Shown here in pieces: positions 52,169-61,395 of a DNA stretch of 64,000 bases (positions are counted from its first letter, which is position 1; each line of letters starts with the position of its first letter). The DNA is from Chitinophaga alhagiae. Lineage in GTDB: Bacteria; Bacteroidota; Bacteroidia; Chitinophagales; Chitinophagaceae. The notes beneath the pieces are model-generated. The model saw nothing but the letters and a program-made list of their open reading frames with translations. It was not told the origin of the DNA and ran no database searches. The translations under genes were made by a program, and so were the position numbers. The DNA is taken from positions 496,001 to 560,000 of the forward strand of contig NZ_QXMH01000002.1 of assembly GCF_003568665.1 (NCBI RefSeq), in the 5' to 3' direction.

Positions 52169-53035
52169 TTATTGATATAAAGACCCGGTGTTCAATACAG
52201 GCGTAGCCGCTTTCTCACCACACAATACCACCATCAGGTTGCTCACCATGGCGGCTTTCCGCTCTTCGTCCAGCGTTACGATCTGTTTGCGGGACAGGTG
52301 CTCGAGCGCCATTTCCACCATGCCCACGGCGCCTTCCACAATTTTGGAGCGGGCCGCTACAATGGCGGTGGCCTGCTGGCGTTGCAGCATGGCGCCGGCT
52401 ATTTCAGGGGCGTAGGCCAGGTGGCTGATGCGCGCTTCCTTTACAGTGATGCCCGCGGCGGCCAGGCGCTCGTTCAGCTCCAGCTCCAGCAGCTCGTTCA
52501 CCTTGTCACCGCCATCGCGCAGCGTAATTTCGGCGTTCTCGTCTTCCAGGCGCTCATAAGGGCAACTGGTGGCCAGGTGGCGTACCGCCGCTTCACTTTG
52601 CACCTGCACATATTGCTGGTAGCCTTCTACCTCAAAGGCAGCCTTGTAGGTATCGCTTACCTGCCATACAATAACGGCGGCTATTTCTATAGGGTTGCCC
52701 ATTTTGTCGTTCACCTTCAGGGTTTGCCCGTTCAGGTTGTTGGCCCGCAGTGAAATTTTCTGTGTGCCGAACAGCGGGTTCACCCATAAAAGGCCGTTCT
52801 GCTTGATGCTGCCTACGTATTTCCCGAAAAAGGTCAGCACCAGGGAATGGTTGGGGTTCACGATCTTGATGCCTTTGGCGGTGAATACAAAGGTGATGAA
52901 GAGGAGGGCGGCTATTATTGACCAGCCACCGTTCCCCTGTACGGCATTATAAAAAGCGAGTATGCCGAAGAGGCCGATGAGAATGCAGAGCACAAAGGCC
53001 AGGTAGCCGCTCATGGGTTTATTGATCTTTTCCAT
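52169..53035 (-). CDS. SPFH/band 7 domain membrane protein
   Basis: 288 residues. Two N-terminal hydrophobic helices (YLAFVLCILIGLFGILAFY, GGWSIIAALLFITFVFTAKGI) at about 10-55, then a band 7 domain (IKIVNPNHSLVLTFFGKYVGSIKQNGLLWVNP, NPIEIAAVIVWQVSDTYKAAFEV) and a coiled helical part (LLELELNERLAAAGITVKEARISHLAYAPEIAGAMLQRQQATAIVAARSKIVEGAVGMVEMALEHL; listed here only as landmarks). Stomatin or flotillin relatives form oligomeric membrane rafts or cages. It has a single -7 box overlapping two palindromes just upstream. Confidence 0.9.
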   Translation of the reverse strand: MEKINKPMSGYLAFVLCILIGLFGILAFYNAVQGNGGWSIIAALLFITFVFTAKGIKIVNPNHSLVLTFFGKYVGSIKQNGLLWVNPLFGTQKISLRANNLNGQTLKVNDKMGNPIEIAAVIVWQVSDTYKAAFEVEGYQQYVQVQSEAAVRHLATSCPYERLEDENAEITLRDGGDKVNELLELELNERLAAAGITVKEARISHLAYAPEIAGAMLQRQQATAIVAARSKIVEGAVGMVEMALEHLSRKQIVTLDEERKAAMVSNLMVVLCGEKAATPVLNTGSLYQ

Positions 53036-53036
53036 C

Positions 53037-53061
53037 TGATATCAATTTGATATCAAATATA
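53037..53061 (-). promoter_or_regulatory. Operator pair TGATATCA and -7 box TATATTTG of the SPFH-RHH operon
   Basis: The perfect palindrome TGATATCA occurs at 53037-53044 and 53048-53055, 11 bp apart, directly before the ATG at 53035. The second one overlaps, by two bases, the minus-strand -7 box TATATTTG (53054-53061), a full TAnnTTTG match. A protein bound here would block transcription start. Paired short palindromes one turn apart are typical sites of ribbon-helix-helix repressors. The rest of the 218-bp gap to 53253 is AT-rich and shows no feature. Confidence 0.6.
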
Positions 53062-53253
53062 ATCATCTTCCAGGAATAAAAAAATAGCTTAGTGTACGTG
53101 TTACGCTAATTAATATTGGGGATTTGCTGCGTAAAAAAGTTTTAATTTTAGATGGAATCGTTATTTTCATCCCCGTTTAACCGGCAAATAACACGTTAGA
53201 AGAATACAGGAATTACAGCGCAGTCACCGCCATTTTATCAACCGCATCTTTGT

Positions 53254-53835
53254 ATGTTCAACAGTTTTTCTGACGAGCAACTGCTATCCCTTCTGAAAGA
53301 TAGCAACACTACGGCGTTCAATACTATTTACGACCGGTACAGCCGCCCTTTGTACCTTTACATTCTCAGCAAAACAGACCGTGGGGAAACCAGCAAGGAC
53401 CTGTTGCAGGACCTCTTTACTACGCTTTGGGAAAAGCGCTGCCAGCTTGACGTCCAGCAATCGCTCCGTTCTTATCTTTACCAGAGCGTGCGTTACAAGA
53501 TCATAGACCTGTACCGCAAAGACGCTACTTACCGCAAATACCTGCAACAGTTGATAGAACATTTTGACGCGCAGCCGCACAGCGTATCAGAAACGTATGA
53601 CTACAAGGCCAAGGCCACGGAAGTATTCGAGGCCATTAACCGCCTGCCTGCCAAAATGAAAGAGATCTTTATGCTGAGCCGCTTCGAGAACCTTAGCATT
53701 GAACAGATTGCCACCCGGCTGGACCTTTCCCAGCAAACGGTAAAAAACCAGATATCAAAAGCCCTGAAAATACTCCGCAGCCATTACACCCAAACAGACC
53801 TGCTGGCGCTGGCCGTTTTACTCTCTGTTATTTAG
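53254..53835 (+). CDS. ECF-type RNA polymerase sigma factor
   Basis: 193 residues. Sigma region 2 at about 20-85 (DRYSRPLYLYILSKTD, KDLLQDLFTTLWEKRCQLDVQQSLRSYLYQSVRYKIIDLYRK) and region 4 at about 125-180 (INRLPAKMKEIFMLSRFENLSIEQIATRLDLSQQTVKNQISKALKILR). Directs transcription of the downstream SusC/SusD genes when released by FecR. In Bacteroidota this class is called SigFur-like or hybrid nutrient-sensing ECF. Starts with ATG 53254 without an obvious Shine-Dalgarno sequence. The following FecR gene is 112 bp downstream. Confidence 0.95.
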   Translation: MFNSFSDEQLLSLLKDSNTTAFNTIYDRYSRPLYLYILSKTDRGETSKDLLQDLFTTLWEKRCQLDVQQSLRSYLYQSVRYKIIDLYRKDATYRKYLQQLIEHFDAQPHSVSETYDYKAKATEVFEAINRLPAKMKEIFMLSRFENLSIEQIATRLDLSQQTVKNQISKALKILRSHYTQTDLLALAVLLSVI

Positions 53836-53947
53836 CAGCAGCGTTCTTTGCTATTAATTATCAACGCCTTTCGAAATTTTTTAAGCCCAATGGTACTTTT
53901 CTGTTGTTGAAACGACTCCTTTATGTCAACAACAAAAACTTACCACA

Positions 53948-54976
53948 GTGGATATTGAACAGATCAAAAAAGTATTGGAACGGTACACCCAGGGCAAGTG
54001 TACGGAAGAAGAAATACGGATCATTGAGCAATGGTTTGACAGTGTGAACCGGCACCGTTCCGCTGTGATCGAAGATGATTTTCTGAAGGCGCAGCTGGAA
54101 GAAGTGCGCTCGCGCATTCATGAACAGATAACGACACCGGTGGTGGAAATGCCTGCCAGGCGCAGGCCCTGGCGCAGATGGCTGTATACCGGCGCAGCCG
54201 CCATGCTGGCCGGCATTATTATGTTTTCCCTGGTAAACAAGCAGGGGCCTGCCGCTCCTTCCGGCACCCCCGGCCATCTGGCCGTACGGTCTGCTGTGGT
54301 AAAAACCAACAAGGTGATCAGGAATGGCTACGTAGAGATTTCCACCACCAAAGGCACTACAGAAAAGATCGTACTGGCCGATGGGACCACCATCAGCCTC
54401 AACGCCTCATCCCGTTTGCGGTACCCGGAAAAGTTCGGGCCTTCGCAGCGCAATGTTTACCTGGATGAGGGGGAGGCCTTTTTCAAGGTTGGCACTGACC
54501 CGGCCCGGCCGTTCATTGTGCATTCCGGAGATGTGGCCACCACCGCGCTGGGTACTTCCTTCAACATCCGCGCCTACTCCCGCGAAGAGAAAATTACCGT
54601 GGCTCTCATTACCGGCAAGGTGAAAGTAGACCATGCCCAGAAACCCAAACCGGTGATACTGCTGCCCAGCGAACGGGTGAGCATAGACCGCGAGTCTGCG
54701 CTGATGGCTAAAACCACGTTTGACCGGGAAGATGATGTGGTTGGCTGGAAGCAAGGCTTCATGGTGTTCAAAGACGCATCGTACAAAGAGGTGGTGGCGG
54801 AAATAGAAAACCGATACAACGTAACGGTGATCAACGAAAGCGGCAAGAACGAGTGGCGGTATACCGGCTTCTTCAAAGACGAAAATCTCCAGGATATTAT
54901 CGAAACCATTTGTTTGACCAAAAACATCCACTACAGCATTGAGAACGATACAATTTTCCTAAAAAGCAAAAACTAG
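53948..54976 (+). CDS. FecR-family anti-sigma factor
   Basis: 342 residues from a GTG at 53948 (no in-frame ATG is nearer). The cytoplasmic N-terminus (MDIEQIKKVLERYTQGKCTEEEIRIIEQWF) would hold the sigma factor; a transmembrane helix lies at about 80-97 (WLYTGAAAMLAGIIMFSLV), and the periplasmic FecR and DUF4974 parts follow (VEISTTKGTTEKIVLADGTTISLNASSRLRYP, AFFKVGTDPARPFIVHSGDVATTALGTSFNIRAY, YKEVVAEIENRYNVTVINE). A signal from the SusC-like transducer N-terminus would cause its cleavage. 4 bp before the SusC gene. Confidence 0.94.
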   Translation: MDIEQIKKVLERYTQGKCTEEEIRIIEQWFDSVNRHRSAVIEDDFLKAQLEEVRSRIHEQITTPVVEMPARRRPWRRWLYTGAAAMLAGIIMFSLVNKQGPAAPSGTPGHLAVRSAVVKTNKVIRNGYVEISTTKGTTEKIVLADGTTISLNASSRLRYPEKFGPSQRNVYLDEGEAFFKVGTDPARPFIVHSGDVATTALGTSFNIRAYSREEKITVALITGKVKVDHAQKPKPVILLPSERVSIDRESALMAKTTFDREDDVVGWKQGFMVFKDASYKEVVAEIENRYNVTVINESGKNEWRYTGFFKDENLQDIIETICLTKNIHYSIENDTIFLKSKN

Positions 54977-54980
54977 ATGT

Positions 54981-57900
54981 ATGAAAAAATGCCTACGCCT
55001 GATTTCCCTGGTATTACTTGCATCTGGCATTGCGCTGGCGGCTCCTTACACCGCCAGTGCCAATGCCGGGTCGCAGGACACTAAAAACGTCAGTATCACC
55101 ATCCAGGTCAAGAACAAGAACATGGAGGATGTGTTTACTGAAATTTCCACGAAAACGGGCTTTAGTTTCCATTACGACAAATCCGATCTGAACCTCCGGA
55201 AGAAGGTAACCCTGAACTGTGTGAAGCTGCCTGTAGACGAGGTGCTTCAGCAACTGTCAGAACAAACCGGACTGAAATTTACAAGAAAAAACAATAAGAT
55301 CATAGTGAACCCGGAAACCCATACCGGCGGCTCCTTAACTGCCGTAAACCTGGTAAACGCGGCCCCGCTGGCAGACAAGGAGGTAAGCGGCACCGTGCGG
55401 GACAGCAGGGGCGCCGCCCTCCCTGGCGTAACCGTGATGGTCAAAAACACCAACCGCGGCACCCAAACAGCCGCCAACGGCGCTTATGTGCTCAGTGTCA
55501 ACCCCGGAGACGTACTGGTATTCCGTTTTTTGGGGTTTACCACCCGGGAAATAGCGGTAGGCCCAGGTGATGTATATGACGTGGTGCTGGAAGAAAGCGC
55601 CCGCTCCCTGAGCGAGTTTGTAGTAACGGCACTGGGCATCGAAAAAAAATCCAAAGAGCTGACCTATTCCACGCAGCAGCTGACCAACAGTGACCTCAGC
55701 CGCGTTAAGGACGCCAACGTGATCAACAGCCTGGCGGGCAAGGCCGCGGGCGTTACCATCAGCAGAAGCGCCTCCGGCCTGGGCGGCACGGCCCGCGTGA
55801 TCATGCGGGGCAACAAATCCACCCGGGAAAACCAGCCGCTGTACGTAATAGACGGGGTGCCTATGGCCAACTTTTCCCCGTCGCAGCCGGCCAACGTGTA
55901 CGGGCAGTCTTCAGACATACAGTCTGGCGCCGGCCGGGACGGCGGTGATGGCATCTCCAATATCAACCCTGATGATATTGAGACCATCAACATTCTGAAA
56001 GGCGCTTCCGCCGCCGCCCTTTACGGCAGCCAGGCGGCTAACGGCGTGATCGTTATCACCACTAAAAAAGGGCGCGCCGGCAGAACGCGCATCGATTTTT
56101 CTTCGGATGCCACCTGGGAGTCTGTGCTCAAAAAGCCAGACATGCAATACCGCTACGCACAATCCCCTTCCACGTCAGAACCGGGCAGCAACCAGAGCTG
56201 GGGCCCAAAAACAAGCGTGAAAGACCACACCAAAGATTTCTTTAACACCGGGGCTACCTATACCAACAGCCTGGCGCTCAGCGGCGGCAATGAAATAGCG
56301 CAGTCTTACTTTTCCTATTCCAATACCAGCAGCAAAGGCATTATACCCACCGCCAAATTCAACCGCCACACGTTCAACTTCCGCGAAACGCTGAAGCTGC
56401 TGAACGACAAACTGACGGCAGACGCCAACATCACCTTCGTTACCCAGAAAGCGCATAACAGGCCCGGCAGCGGTTTTTATTTCAACCCGCTCACCGGCCT
56501 CTACCTGTTGCCCCGCGGCATCGATTTTAATACTTACAAGCACAATTACACCTATTTTTCCACCAGCCGCAATACAGACCTGCAAAACTGGTGGAACATC
56601 AATCACGATAAGAACTGGCAGGGTGACCCCGAGCAGCAGAACCCTTACTGGATACTCCACCGCAATGAGCGCGATGAAAGGAGAGACAGGGCCATGGCCT
56701 CCCTTTCCCTCCGTTACCAGTTGCTGGACTGGCTGAGTGTACAGGCACGCGGCAGCTTTGACAAGAGTTATGACGAATATGAACTGAAGGCCCACGCCAG
56801 CACCCAGTCTTCCCTGGCGCCCTCCAACGGCCGCTACACCCTGGAGCGCGAGTTCAATACGCAACTGTATGGAGACCTGATATTCACCGCCAATAAAAAG
56901 CTCAGCGAGCAATTGAGCCTCACGGCCAACCTGGGTACCAGCATCACCGATCTCAGAACAAGAGACAGGAACCTGACAGACGTGAACTTCAACTCCGAGC
57001 CCGGCCTCATTTACCCGAATAAGTTCCAGCTTACCAATATTGATCCCCGCTCGCTTACACAATTGCAGGGCGTAGACAGGCGGCAGCTGCAGGCGTTGTT
57101 CGGCAATGCGCAGCTGGGTTTTAAAGATTTCCTGTTCCTCGACCTCACGGGGCGGAACGACTGGTCAAGCACCATGGCATTTACCCCCGTGGCCGGCAAA
57201 GGTTTCTTCTACTATTCTGCGGGCATTACCGGTGTGATCAGCGAAATGGCGAAACTGCCCGAAGTGATCAGCTTTGCCAAAGTGCGTTTCTCCTACGCCA
57301 GGGTAGGGAACGATATTGCCCCTTACAGCTCCAACCAGCCTGACTTTACCGTGCGCATTGTAGGCGGCGCGCCGCAATTGCTGGTCAACACCCGCGGCCC
57401 CTTCCCGGGTACCTACCTGAAGCCGGAAGACAACCGCTCGCTGGAAGCAGGGCTGGATGTTCGTTTCTTTAACGACCGCCTGTCTCTCGACCTTACGTTC
57501 TACAAGAACAACAACTACCGCCAGTACTTTGAAATACCGGTATCCGGCGGGGCGGACGATAATATCAAGACCAACTTCGTGAACCTCGGCAACATCCAGA
57601 ACAAGGGGATAGAAGGCATGCTCACCGTGGTGCCTGTAAAAACCAAAGCCGTTACCTGGACGTCCAACATCAACTTTGCCGCCAACCAGAACCGGGTGGT
57701 AAAACTATCTGACGAGAACATAGACGGCGCGGACGCTTCCAACCGTTTCACCCTGACGGAGTTCGGCTCCAATATGTACGGCTCTTTCATACAGGAAGGC
57801 GGCCAGTGGGGCGATATTTATACCAACCGCCATCTGCGTTACACGCACGACGGGGCGCTGATCGTAGACGCGGACGGCAAACCGCTTGACAGTACCAGCG

Positions 57901-58439
57901 GCTTTTACAACATCGGCAATCCCAATCCCAGGTTCAACCTCGGCTGGAATAACACGATTGATTTCAGGAACTTCTCATTGAGCTTTTTGATAGACGGCCG
58001 CTTTGGCGGCAAGGTAATGAGCATGACGCAGGCCGTGCTGGACCAGTACGGTGTAAGCGAGGCCACCGCTGAAGCGCGTGATGCGGGCGGTGTGAACGTA
58101 CGGGCGGTGTATGAAGACGGCAAGCCGGCCGGCACGCTGGATGCCAGGCAATACTACCAGGCCGTGAGCGGCCGCGCCGGTGTGGGTGGCCTGTACATGT
58201 ACAGCGCTACCAATATCCGCCTGCGCGAACTGGCCATCAGCTACAAAATACCCGTCAGGTCAAAAGTGGTGCGCCACCTGCAGGTGGGCCTGATAGGGCG
58301 TAACCTGCTTTTCTTCAAGAACGATGCGCCGTTTGACCCTGAGGTGAGCGCCGGTGGAGATAACCGTTTGCAGGGCATAGACGTGTTCGGCCAGCCCGCT
58401 ACCCGCAGCGTAGGGGCCAGTTTGAAAGTAGGCTTCTAA
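54981..58439 (+). CDS. SusC-like TonB-dependent receptor with STN signalling domain
   Basis: 1152 residues. Signal peptide (about 1-27), STN/secretin-like domain at about 33-108 (ITIQVKNKNMEDVFTEISTKTGFSFHYD, CVKLPVDEVLQQLSEQTGLKF), CarboxypepD_reg-like domain about 136-208 (VSGTVRDSRGAALPGVTVMVKNTNRGTQTAANGAYVL), plug about 215-365 (VINSLAGKAAGVTISR, PLYVIDGVPM, AALYGSQAANGVIVITTKKG), then a 22-strand barrel to the C-terminus SVGASLKVGF. The STN domain talks to FecR, so the receptor both imports and signals. The substrate (glycan, peptide or other) is unknown, as no enzyme gene accompanies it. Confidence 0.96.
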   Translation: MKKCLRLISLVLLASGIALAAPYTASANAGSQDTKNVSITIQVKNKNMEDVFTEISTKTGFSFHYDKSDLNLRKKVTLNCVKLPVDEVLQQLSEQTGLKFTRKNNKIIVNPETHTGGSLTAVNLVNAAPLADKEVSGTVRDSRGAALPGVTVMVKNTNRGTQTAANGAYVLSVNPGDVLVFRFLGFTTREIAVGPGDVYDVVLEESARSLSEFVVTALGIEKKSKELTYSTQQLTNSDLSRVKDANVINSLAGKAAGVTISRSASGLGGTARVIMRGNKSTRENQPLYVIDGVPMANFSPSQPANVYGQSSDIQSGAGRDGGDGISNINPDDIETINILKGASAAALYGSQAANGVIVITTKKGRAGRTRIDFSSDATWESVLKKPDMQYRYAQSPSTSEPGSNQSWGPKTSVKDHTKDFFNTGATYTNSLALSGGNEIAQSYFSYSNTSSKGIIPTAKFNRHTFNFRETLKLLNDKLTADANITFVTQKAHNRPGSGFYFNPLTGLYLLPRGIDFNTYKHNYTYFSTSRNTDLQNWWNINHDKNWQGDPEQQNPYWILHRNERDERRDRAMASLSLRYQLLDWLSVQARGSFDKSYDEYELKAHASTQSSLAPSNGRYTLEREFNTQLYGDLIFTANKKLSEQLSLTANLGTSITDLRTRDRNLTDVNFNSEPGLIYPNKFQLTNIDPRSLTQLQGVDRRQLQALFGNAQLGFKDFLFLDLTGRNDWSSTMAFTPVAGKGFFYYSAGITGVISEMAKLPEVISFAKVRFSYARVGNDIAPYSSNQPDFTVRIVGGAPQLLVNTRGPFPGTYLKPEDNRSLEAGLDVRFFNDRLSLDLTFYKNNNYRQYFEIPVSGGADDNIKTNFVNLGNIQNKGIEGMLTVVPVKTKAVTWTSNINFAANQNRVVKLSDENIDGADASNRFTLTEFGSNMYGSFIQEGGQWGDIYTNRHLRYTHDGALIVDADGKPLDSTSGFYNIGNPNPRFNLGWNNTIDFRNFSLSFLIDGRFGGKVMSMTQAVLDQYGVSEATAEARDAGGVNVRAVYEDGKPAGTLDARQYYQAVSGRAGVGGLYMYSATNIRLRELAISYKIPVRSKVVRHLQVGLIGRNLLFFKNDAPFDPEVSAGGDNRLQGIDVFGQPATRSVGASLKVGF

Positions 58440-58442
58440 AAC

Positions 58443-60077
58443 ATGATCAAAAAAATTACGCAGATGAGAACGATTAAACTTAAACATATAAGGAACCTGG
58501 CGGCAGCCGGTGTTGGCGCATTGATGCTGGCCGCCTGCACAAAGGATTTTGAACGTATCAATACAGACCCTTACGGGCTGAGCGAGGAAGACCTGAAGGC
58601 AGACTTCCGCCTGATAGGGGAGCCTTTCCGGCAGATACAGACCAATATCTACGCGGTGTCTCCTGGCTGGGTGATGCAGGTGCAGCAAAACCTGCAGGGC
58701 GATATCTGGAGCGGCTACATGGGTGTACCCGGCCCTTTCGGCAACGGCGGCAACAACAACTCCACCTATAACCTGATAGACGGCTGGAACGAAGTGATGT
58801 GGGGCTGCGCTTACGGCTCTTACGCGCCCGCGCCCAACGTGGCCGTAATGCCGGTGGCCAGTACCATTAACCGGCTGGCAGGGGAGGAATTTAAGGATTT
58901 CAAAGCCTGGATGCTGATACTCAAAGTGCTGGTGATGCACCGGGTAAGTGATGTGTACGGCCCTATTGTGTATACCAAATATGGCAAACCGAACCCGGAC
59001 AAAAGTGTGGACTATGACGCGCAAAAGGACGCCTATTACGCCTTTTTTGAAGACCTGAACACCGCCATCGGCACCCTTACGCCGCTGGCCAGTTCCCCGC
59101 TGAAGCCCTTTGAGCGTTTTGACCTGGTATACGACGGCACGTACAAAGCCTGGCTCCGTTTTGCCAATAGCCTGCGTTTGCGCCTGGCTATCCGCATTGC
59201 CAAGGCAGACCCCGCCAAGGCCAAAACGGAAGGGGAGGCCGCCCTGGCCCATCCGGCAGGGTTGTTGGAACTGCCGGCAGACGATGCTGCGGTAGATATT
59301 TCCCCCACGCCCAACCCGTACAACACGTACACCAACAGTTATAACGACATCCGCATGGGCGCGCCCATGGAATCACTGCTCACCGGTTACAACGACCCGC
59401 GCATCGGTAAATATTTTGTGCCGGCCACCGCGGTGCCGGGCGGCGTGTACAAAGGTGTGCGCACCGGTATAGCCTTGCCTGATAAGATCTATGCGGACTA
59501 TTCCAGGCTGGCGGACATGCCCGGCAGGATGCAGCTGATGACGGCGGCGGAAGTATGGTTCCTGAAAGCTGAAGCGGCCCTGCGCGGCTGGGCGGGGGCT
59601 GGTAATGCCAAAAACAACTATGAGAAAGGCGTGCAAACCTCTTTTGCGCAGCATGGCGCCGGGGATGCCGCGGCCTACCTGGCCAACAGCACCAGCAAGG
59701 CCGCGCCTTACACAGATACAAAAAATGCCGGGAACAACGTGCCGGCAGGTAACCCCTACCTCAGCACCATTACCATCCGCTGGGAAGAGGGAGATGCTTT
59801 CGAGAGAAAACTGGAACGGATCATTACACAGAAATGGATTGCCATGTTCCCGGACGGGCAGGAGGCCTGGAGCGAGTTCAGGAGAACAGGTTACCCAAAG
59901 CTGTTCCCGGTGGTGGTAAACAACAGCGGCGGCAAGATACCCACCGCTACCTTCATCCGCCGCGTCAATTTTTCACAGACGGAATATGCAACCAACCCGA
60001 AAGGGGTAGAGAAAGCCGTGACTTTACTAGGTGGCCCGGACAACGGAGGCACACGCCTCTGGTGGGACAAGCCATAA
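58443..60077 (+). CDS. SusD/RagB-like outer-membrane lipoprotein (SusD-like_2)
   Basis: 544 residues. The start ATG lies 3 bp after the SusC stop; a second ATG at 58464 would give a more regular signal peptide, and the choice is open. Lipobox LAAC with Cys32 (counting from 58443). Mature part of the SusD-like_2 type: DPYGLSEEDLKADF, LQGDIWSGYMG, WNEVMWGCAYGSY, LKVLVMHRVSDVYGPIVYTKYG, AWLRFANSLRLRLAIRIAKADP, and a C-terminal FPDGQEAWSEFRRTGYPKLFPV. Lid protein of the SusC pair, binding the substrate at the cell surface. Confidence 0.94.
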   Translation: MIKKITQMRTIKLKHIRNLAAAGVGALMLAACTKDFERINTDPYGLSEEDLKADFRLIGEPFRQIQTNIYAVSPGWVMQVQQNLQGDIWSGYMGVPGPFGNGGNNNSTYNLIDGWNEVMWGCAYGSYAPAPNVAVMPVASTINRLAGEEFKDFKAWMLILKVLVMHRVSDVYGPIVYTKYGKPNPDKSVDYDAQKDAYYAFFEDLNTAIGTLTPLASSPLKPFERFDLVYDGTYKAWLRFANSLRLRLAIRIAKADPAKAKTEGEAALAHPAGLLELPADDAAVDISPTPNPYNTYTNSYNDIRMGAPMESLLTGYNDPRIGKYFVPATAVPGGVYKGVRTGIALPDKIYADYSRLADMPGRMQLMTAAEVWFLKAEAALRGWAGAGNAKNNYEKGVQTSFAQHGAGDAAAYLANSTSKAAPYTDTKNAGNNVPAGNPYLSTITIRWEEGDAFERKLERIITQKWIAMFPDGQEAWSEFRRTGYPKLFPVVVNNSGGKIPTATFIRRVNFSQTEYATNPKGVEKAVTLLGGPDNGGTRLWWDKP

Positions 60078-60114
60078 ACCCAACATAGACATAGCTCATC
60101 AATAACCATGAACG

Positions 60115-60141
60115 GCCGGCCCTTTTGGGCCGGCTTTTTTT
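60115..60141 (+). terminator. Terminator of the SusC/SusD operon
   Basis: GCCGGCCC (60115-60122) and GGGCCGGC (60127-60134) form a perfect stem with a TTTT loop, followed by seven T. Confidence 0.9.
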
Positions 60142-60154
60142 ACGCCGGCAGCCA

Positions 60155-60189
60155 CAAAAAGAACGGCCGCCATTACCGGCGGCCGTTCT
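60155..60189 (-). terminator. Terminator of the AraC gene
   Basis: AGAACGGCCGCC (60160-60171) and GGCGGCCGTTCT (60178-60189) form a 12-bp stem with a six-base loop. Read on the minus strand it is followed by TTTTTG. It lies 22 bp after the AraC stop codon. Confidence 0.85.
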
Positions 60190-60210
60190 GAAAAAAAAGT
60201 ATGTGCAGCC

Positions 60211-61086
60211 TCAGGCCTCTTTCAGCCGCAGCTCGTTCTTGTATTCCTTGGGTGTTTTTCCCACTATCTCCTTAAAGAAGCGGTTGAAGTTGGAAAGGTT
60301 CTTGAAACCGCAGGAGTAGGCTATTTCCGCAATAGACCAGTCTTCTTCCGTAAGGCGCTTGCAGGCATGGCCAATGCGCACTTCGTTGAGGAACTGTACA
60401 AAAGACTTTTTAGTACGGTTCTTGAAAAACCGGCAGAAAGACTGCGGGGAAAGGTTGGTGATGCTGGCTACGTCCTGCAGGGAAATTTCCTTGGAGAAGT
60501 TGTTCATCACGTACTTGAACACCTCATCTATCTTGTGGTTGTCCTTCACATTGTAGGCATGGGAATAGCCTGTGCTGGCCAGGTAGTAGCAGTCTTTGGT
60601 CTCAGACAGCGTTTTCAGGATCTGGAGCAGGGATATGATCCTTTCCAGGCCTTCCTTTTTGGGCAGGGCAAGTATCTCGTCTTTCAGCGCTTCCTGGGTG
60701 GCGCCAATGATCTTCATGCCGCGCTGCGCCCGGTGGAACAGGTCTGTCAGCGCCTTGGTTTCCGGCAGGCCGTAGAACTTGTCCCCGAAAATGTCTTTCG
60801 GGAAATAGATCACAACGGAACGGGCCTTTAATGATTCGTCGTTCCGGTGATACGCTTCATCATTGTACCATACATGCGGTATGTTAGGCCCCAGAAATAC
60901 CATATCGCCTACATCAAAGCTCTCAATGCTGTCACCCACTATACGCTTGCCCTGGCTTTCAGTAACGTACACCAGCTCACATTCAGGGTGAAAATGAAAA
61001 GGTGTGTTGAAGTACGGATCGCAACGTTCAATGATGGTGATCTGGTTGTCGGCAAAGGCTCCCACTTTTATGAGAATGGGTTTCAT
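60211..61086 (-). CDS. AraC-family transcriptional regulator with cupin sensor domain
   Basis: 291 residues from the ATG at 61086 (MKPILIKVGAFADNQ), where the cupin fold begins; a frame 19 residues longer lacks family similarity. Cupin at about 15-110 (RCDPYFNTPFHFHPECELVYVTESQGKRIVGDSIESFDVGDMVFLGPNIPHVWY), with the metal-type His and Glu residues, and an AraC HTH pair at about 190-285 (IDEVFKYVMNNFSKEISLQDVASITNLSPQSFCRFFKNRTKKSFVQFLNEVRIGHACKRL, and WSIAEIAYSCGFKNLSNFNRFFKEIVGKTPKEYK). It probably senses a small sugar-like ligand and controls a nearby uptake operon, which is not identified. Confidence 0.94.
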   Translation of the reverse strand: MKPILIKVGAFADNQITIIERCDPYFNTPFHFHPECELVYVTESQGKRIVGDSIESFDVGDMVFLGPNIPHVWYNDEAYHRNDESLKARSVVIYFPKDIFGDKFYGLPETKALTDLFHRAQRGMKIIGATQEALKDEILALPKKEGLERIISLLQILKTLSETKDCYYLASTGYSHAYNVKDNHKIDEVFKYVMNNFSKEISLQDVASITNLSPQSFCRFFKNRTKKSFVQFLNEVRIGHACKRLTEEDWSIAEIAYSCGFKNLSNFNRFFKEIVGKTPKEYKNELRLKEA

Positions 61087-61358
61087 ACTTGCTTCCTTGG
61101 TTTGTTTAGTCCTATGAAAAGCTGGCAATAAAACATCTGCCATTTTAAATTCTATTTTGCCAAATTATTAAATTTAAGTTAAAAAAATACTAGTTTTCCC
61201 GAAATTCCCGGAATAATTGTCTAGTTCCGAAATTCTTTTCCCGCATCTGCCCAAAGGGGGCCGTTCGGTGGCGGTTTTGACCGGAAGTCCCGTAGAACAG
61301 GCCCTGAGAGCAGGAAATTCTTTTTTGTTTCATTTAATTTTCCGTACCTTGTCGATGC

Positions 61359-61370
61359 TAAATCGATTAA
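61359..61370 (+). promoter_or_regulatory. Candidate LacI operator TAAATCGATTAA
   Basis: TAAATCGATTAA is a near-palindrome with the perfect core AATCGATT and the central CG that is typical for LacI-family operators. It lies 26 bp before the ATG of the LacI-type gene, so autoregulation is possible. The divergent gap (61087-61395) is otherwise AT-rich with a TTCCCGGAA dyad near 61203 and shows nothing else. Confidence 0.4.
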
Positions 61371-61395
61371 GCACGTACTTACGTATCAGCAGCAT

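Noticed and set aside
53245..53252. CATCTTTG as a -7 box for the sigma factor gene
   Set aside because: First base does not match, and the transcript would start inside the gene.
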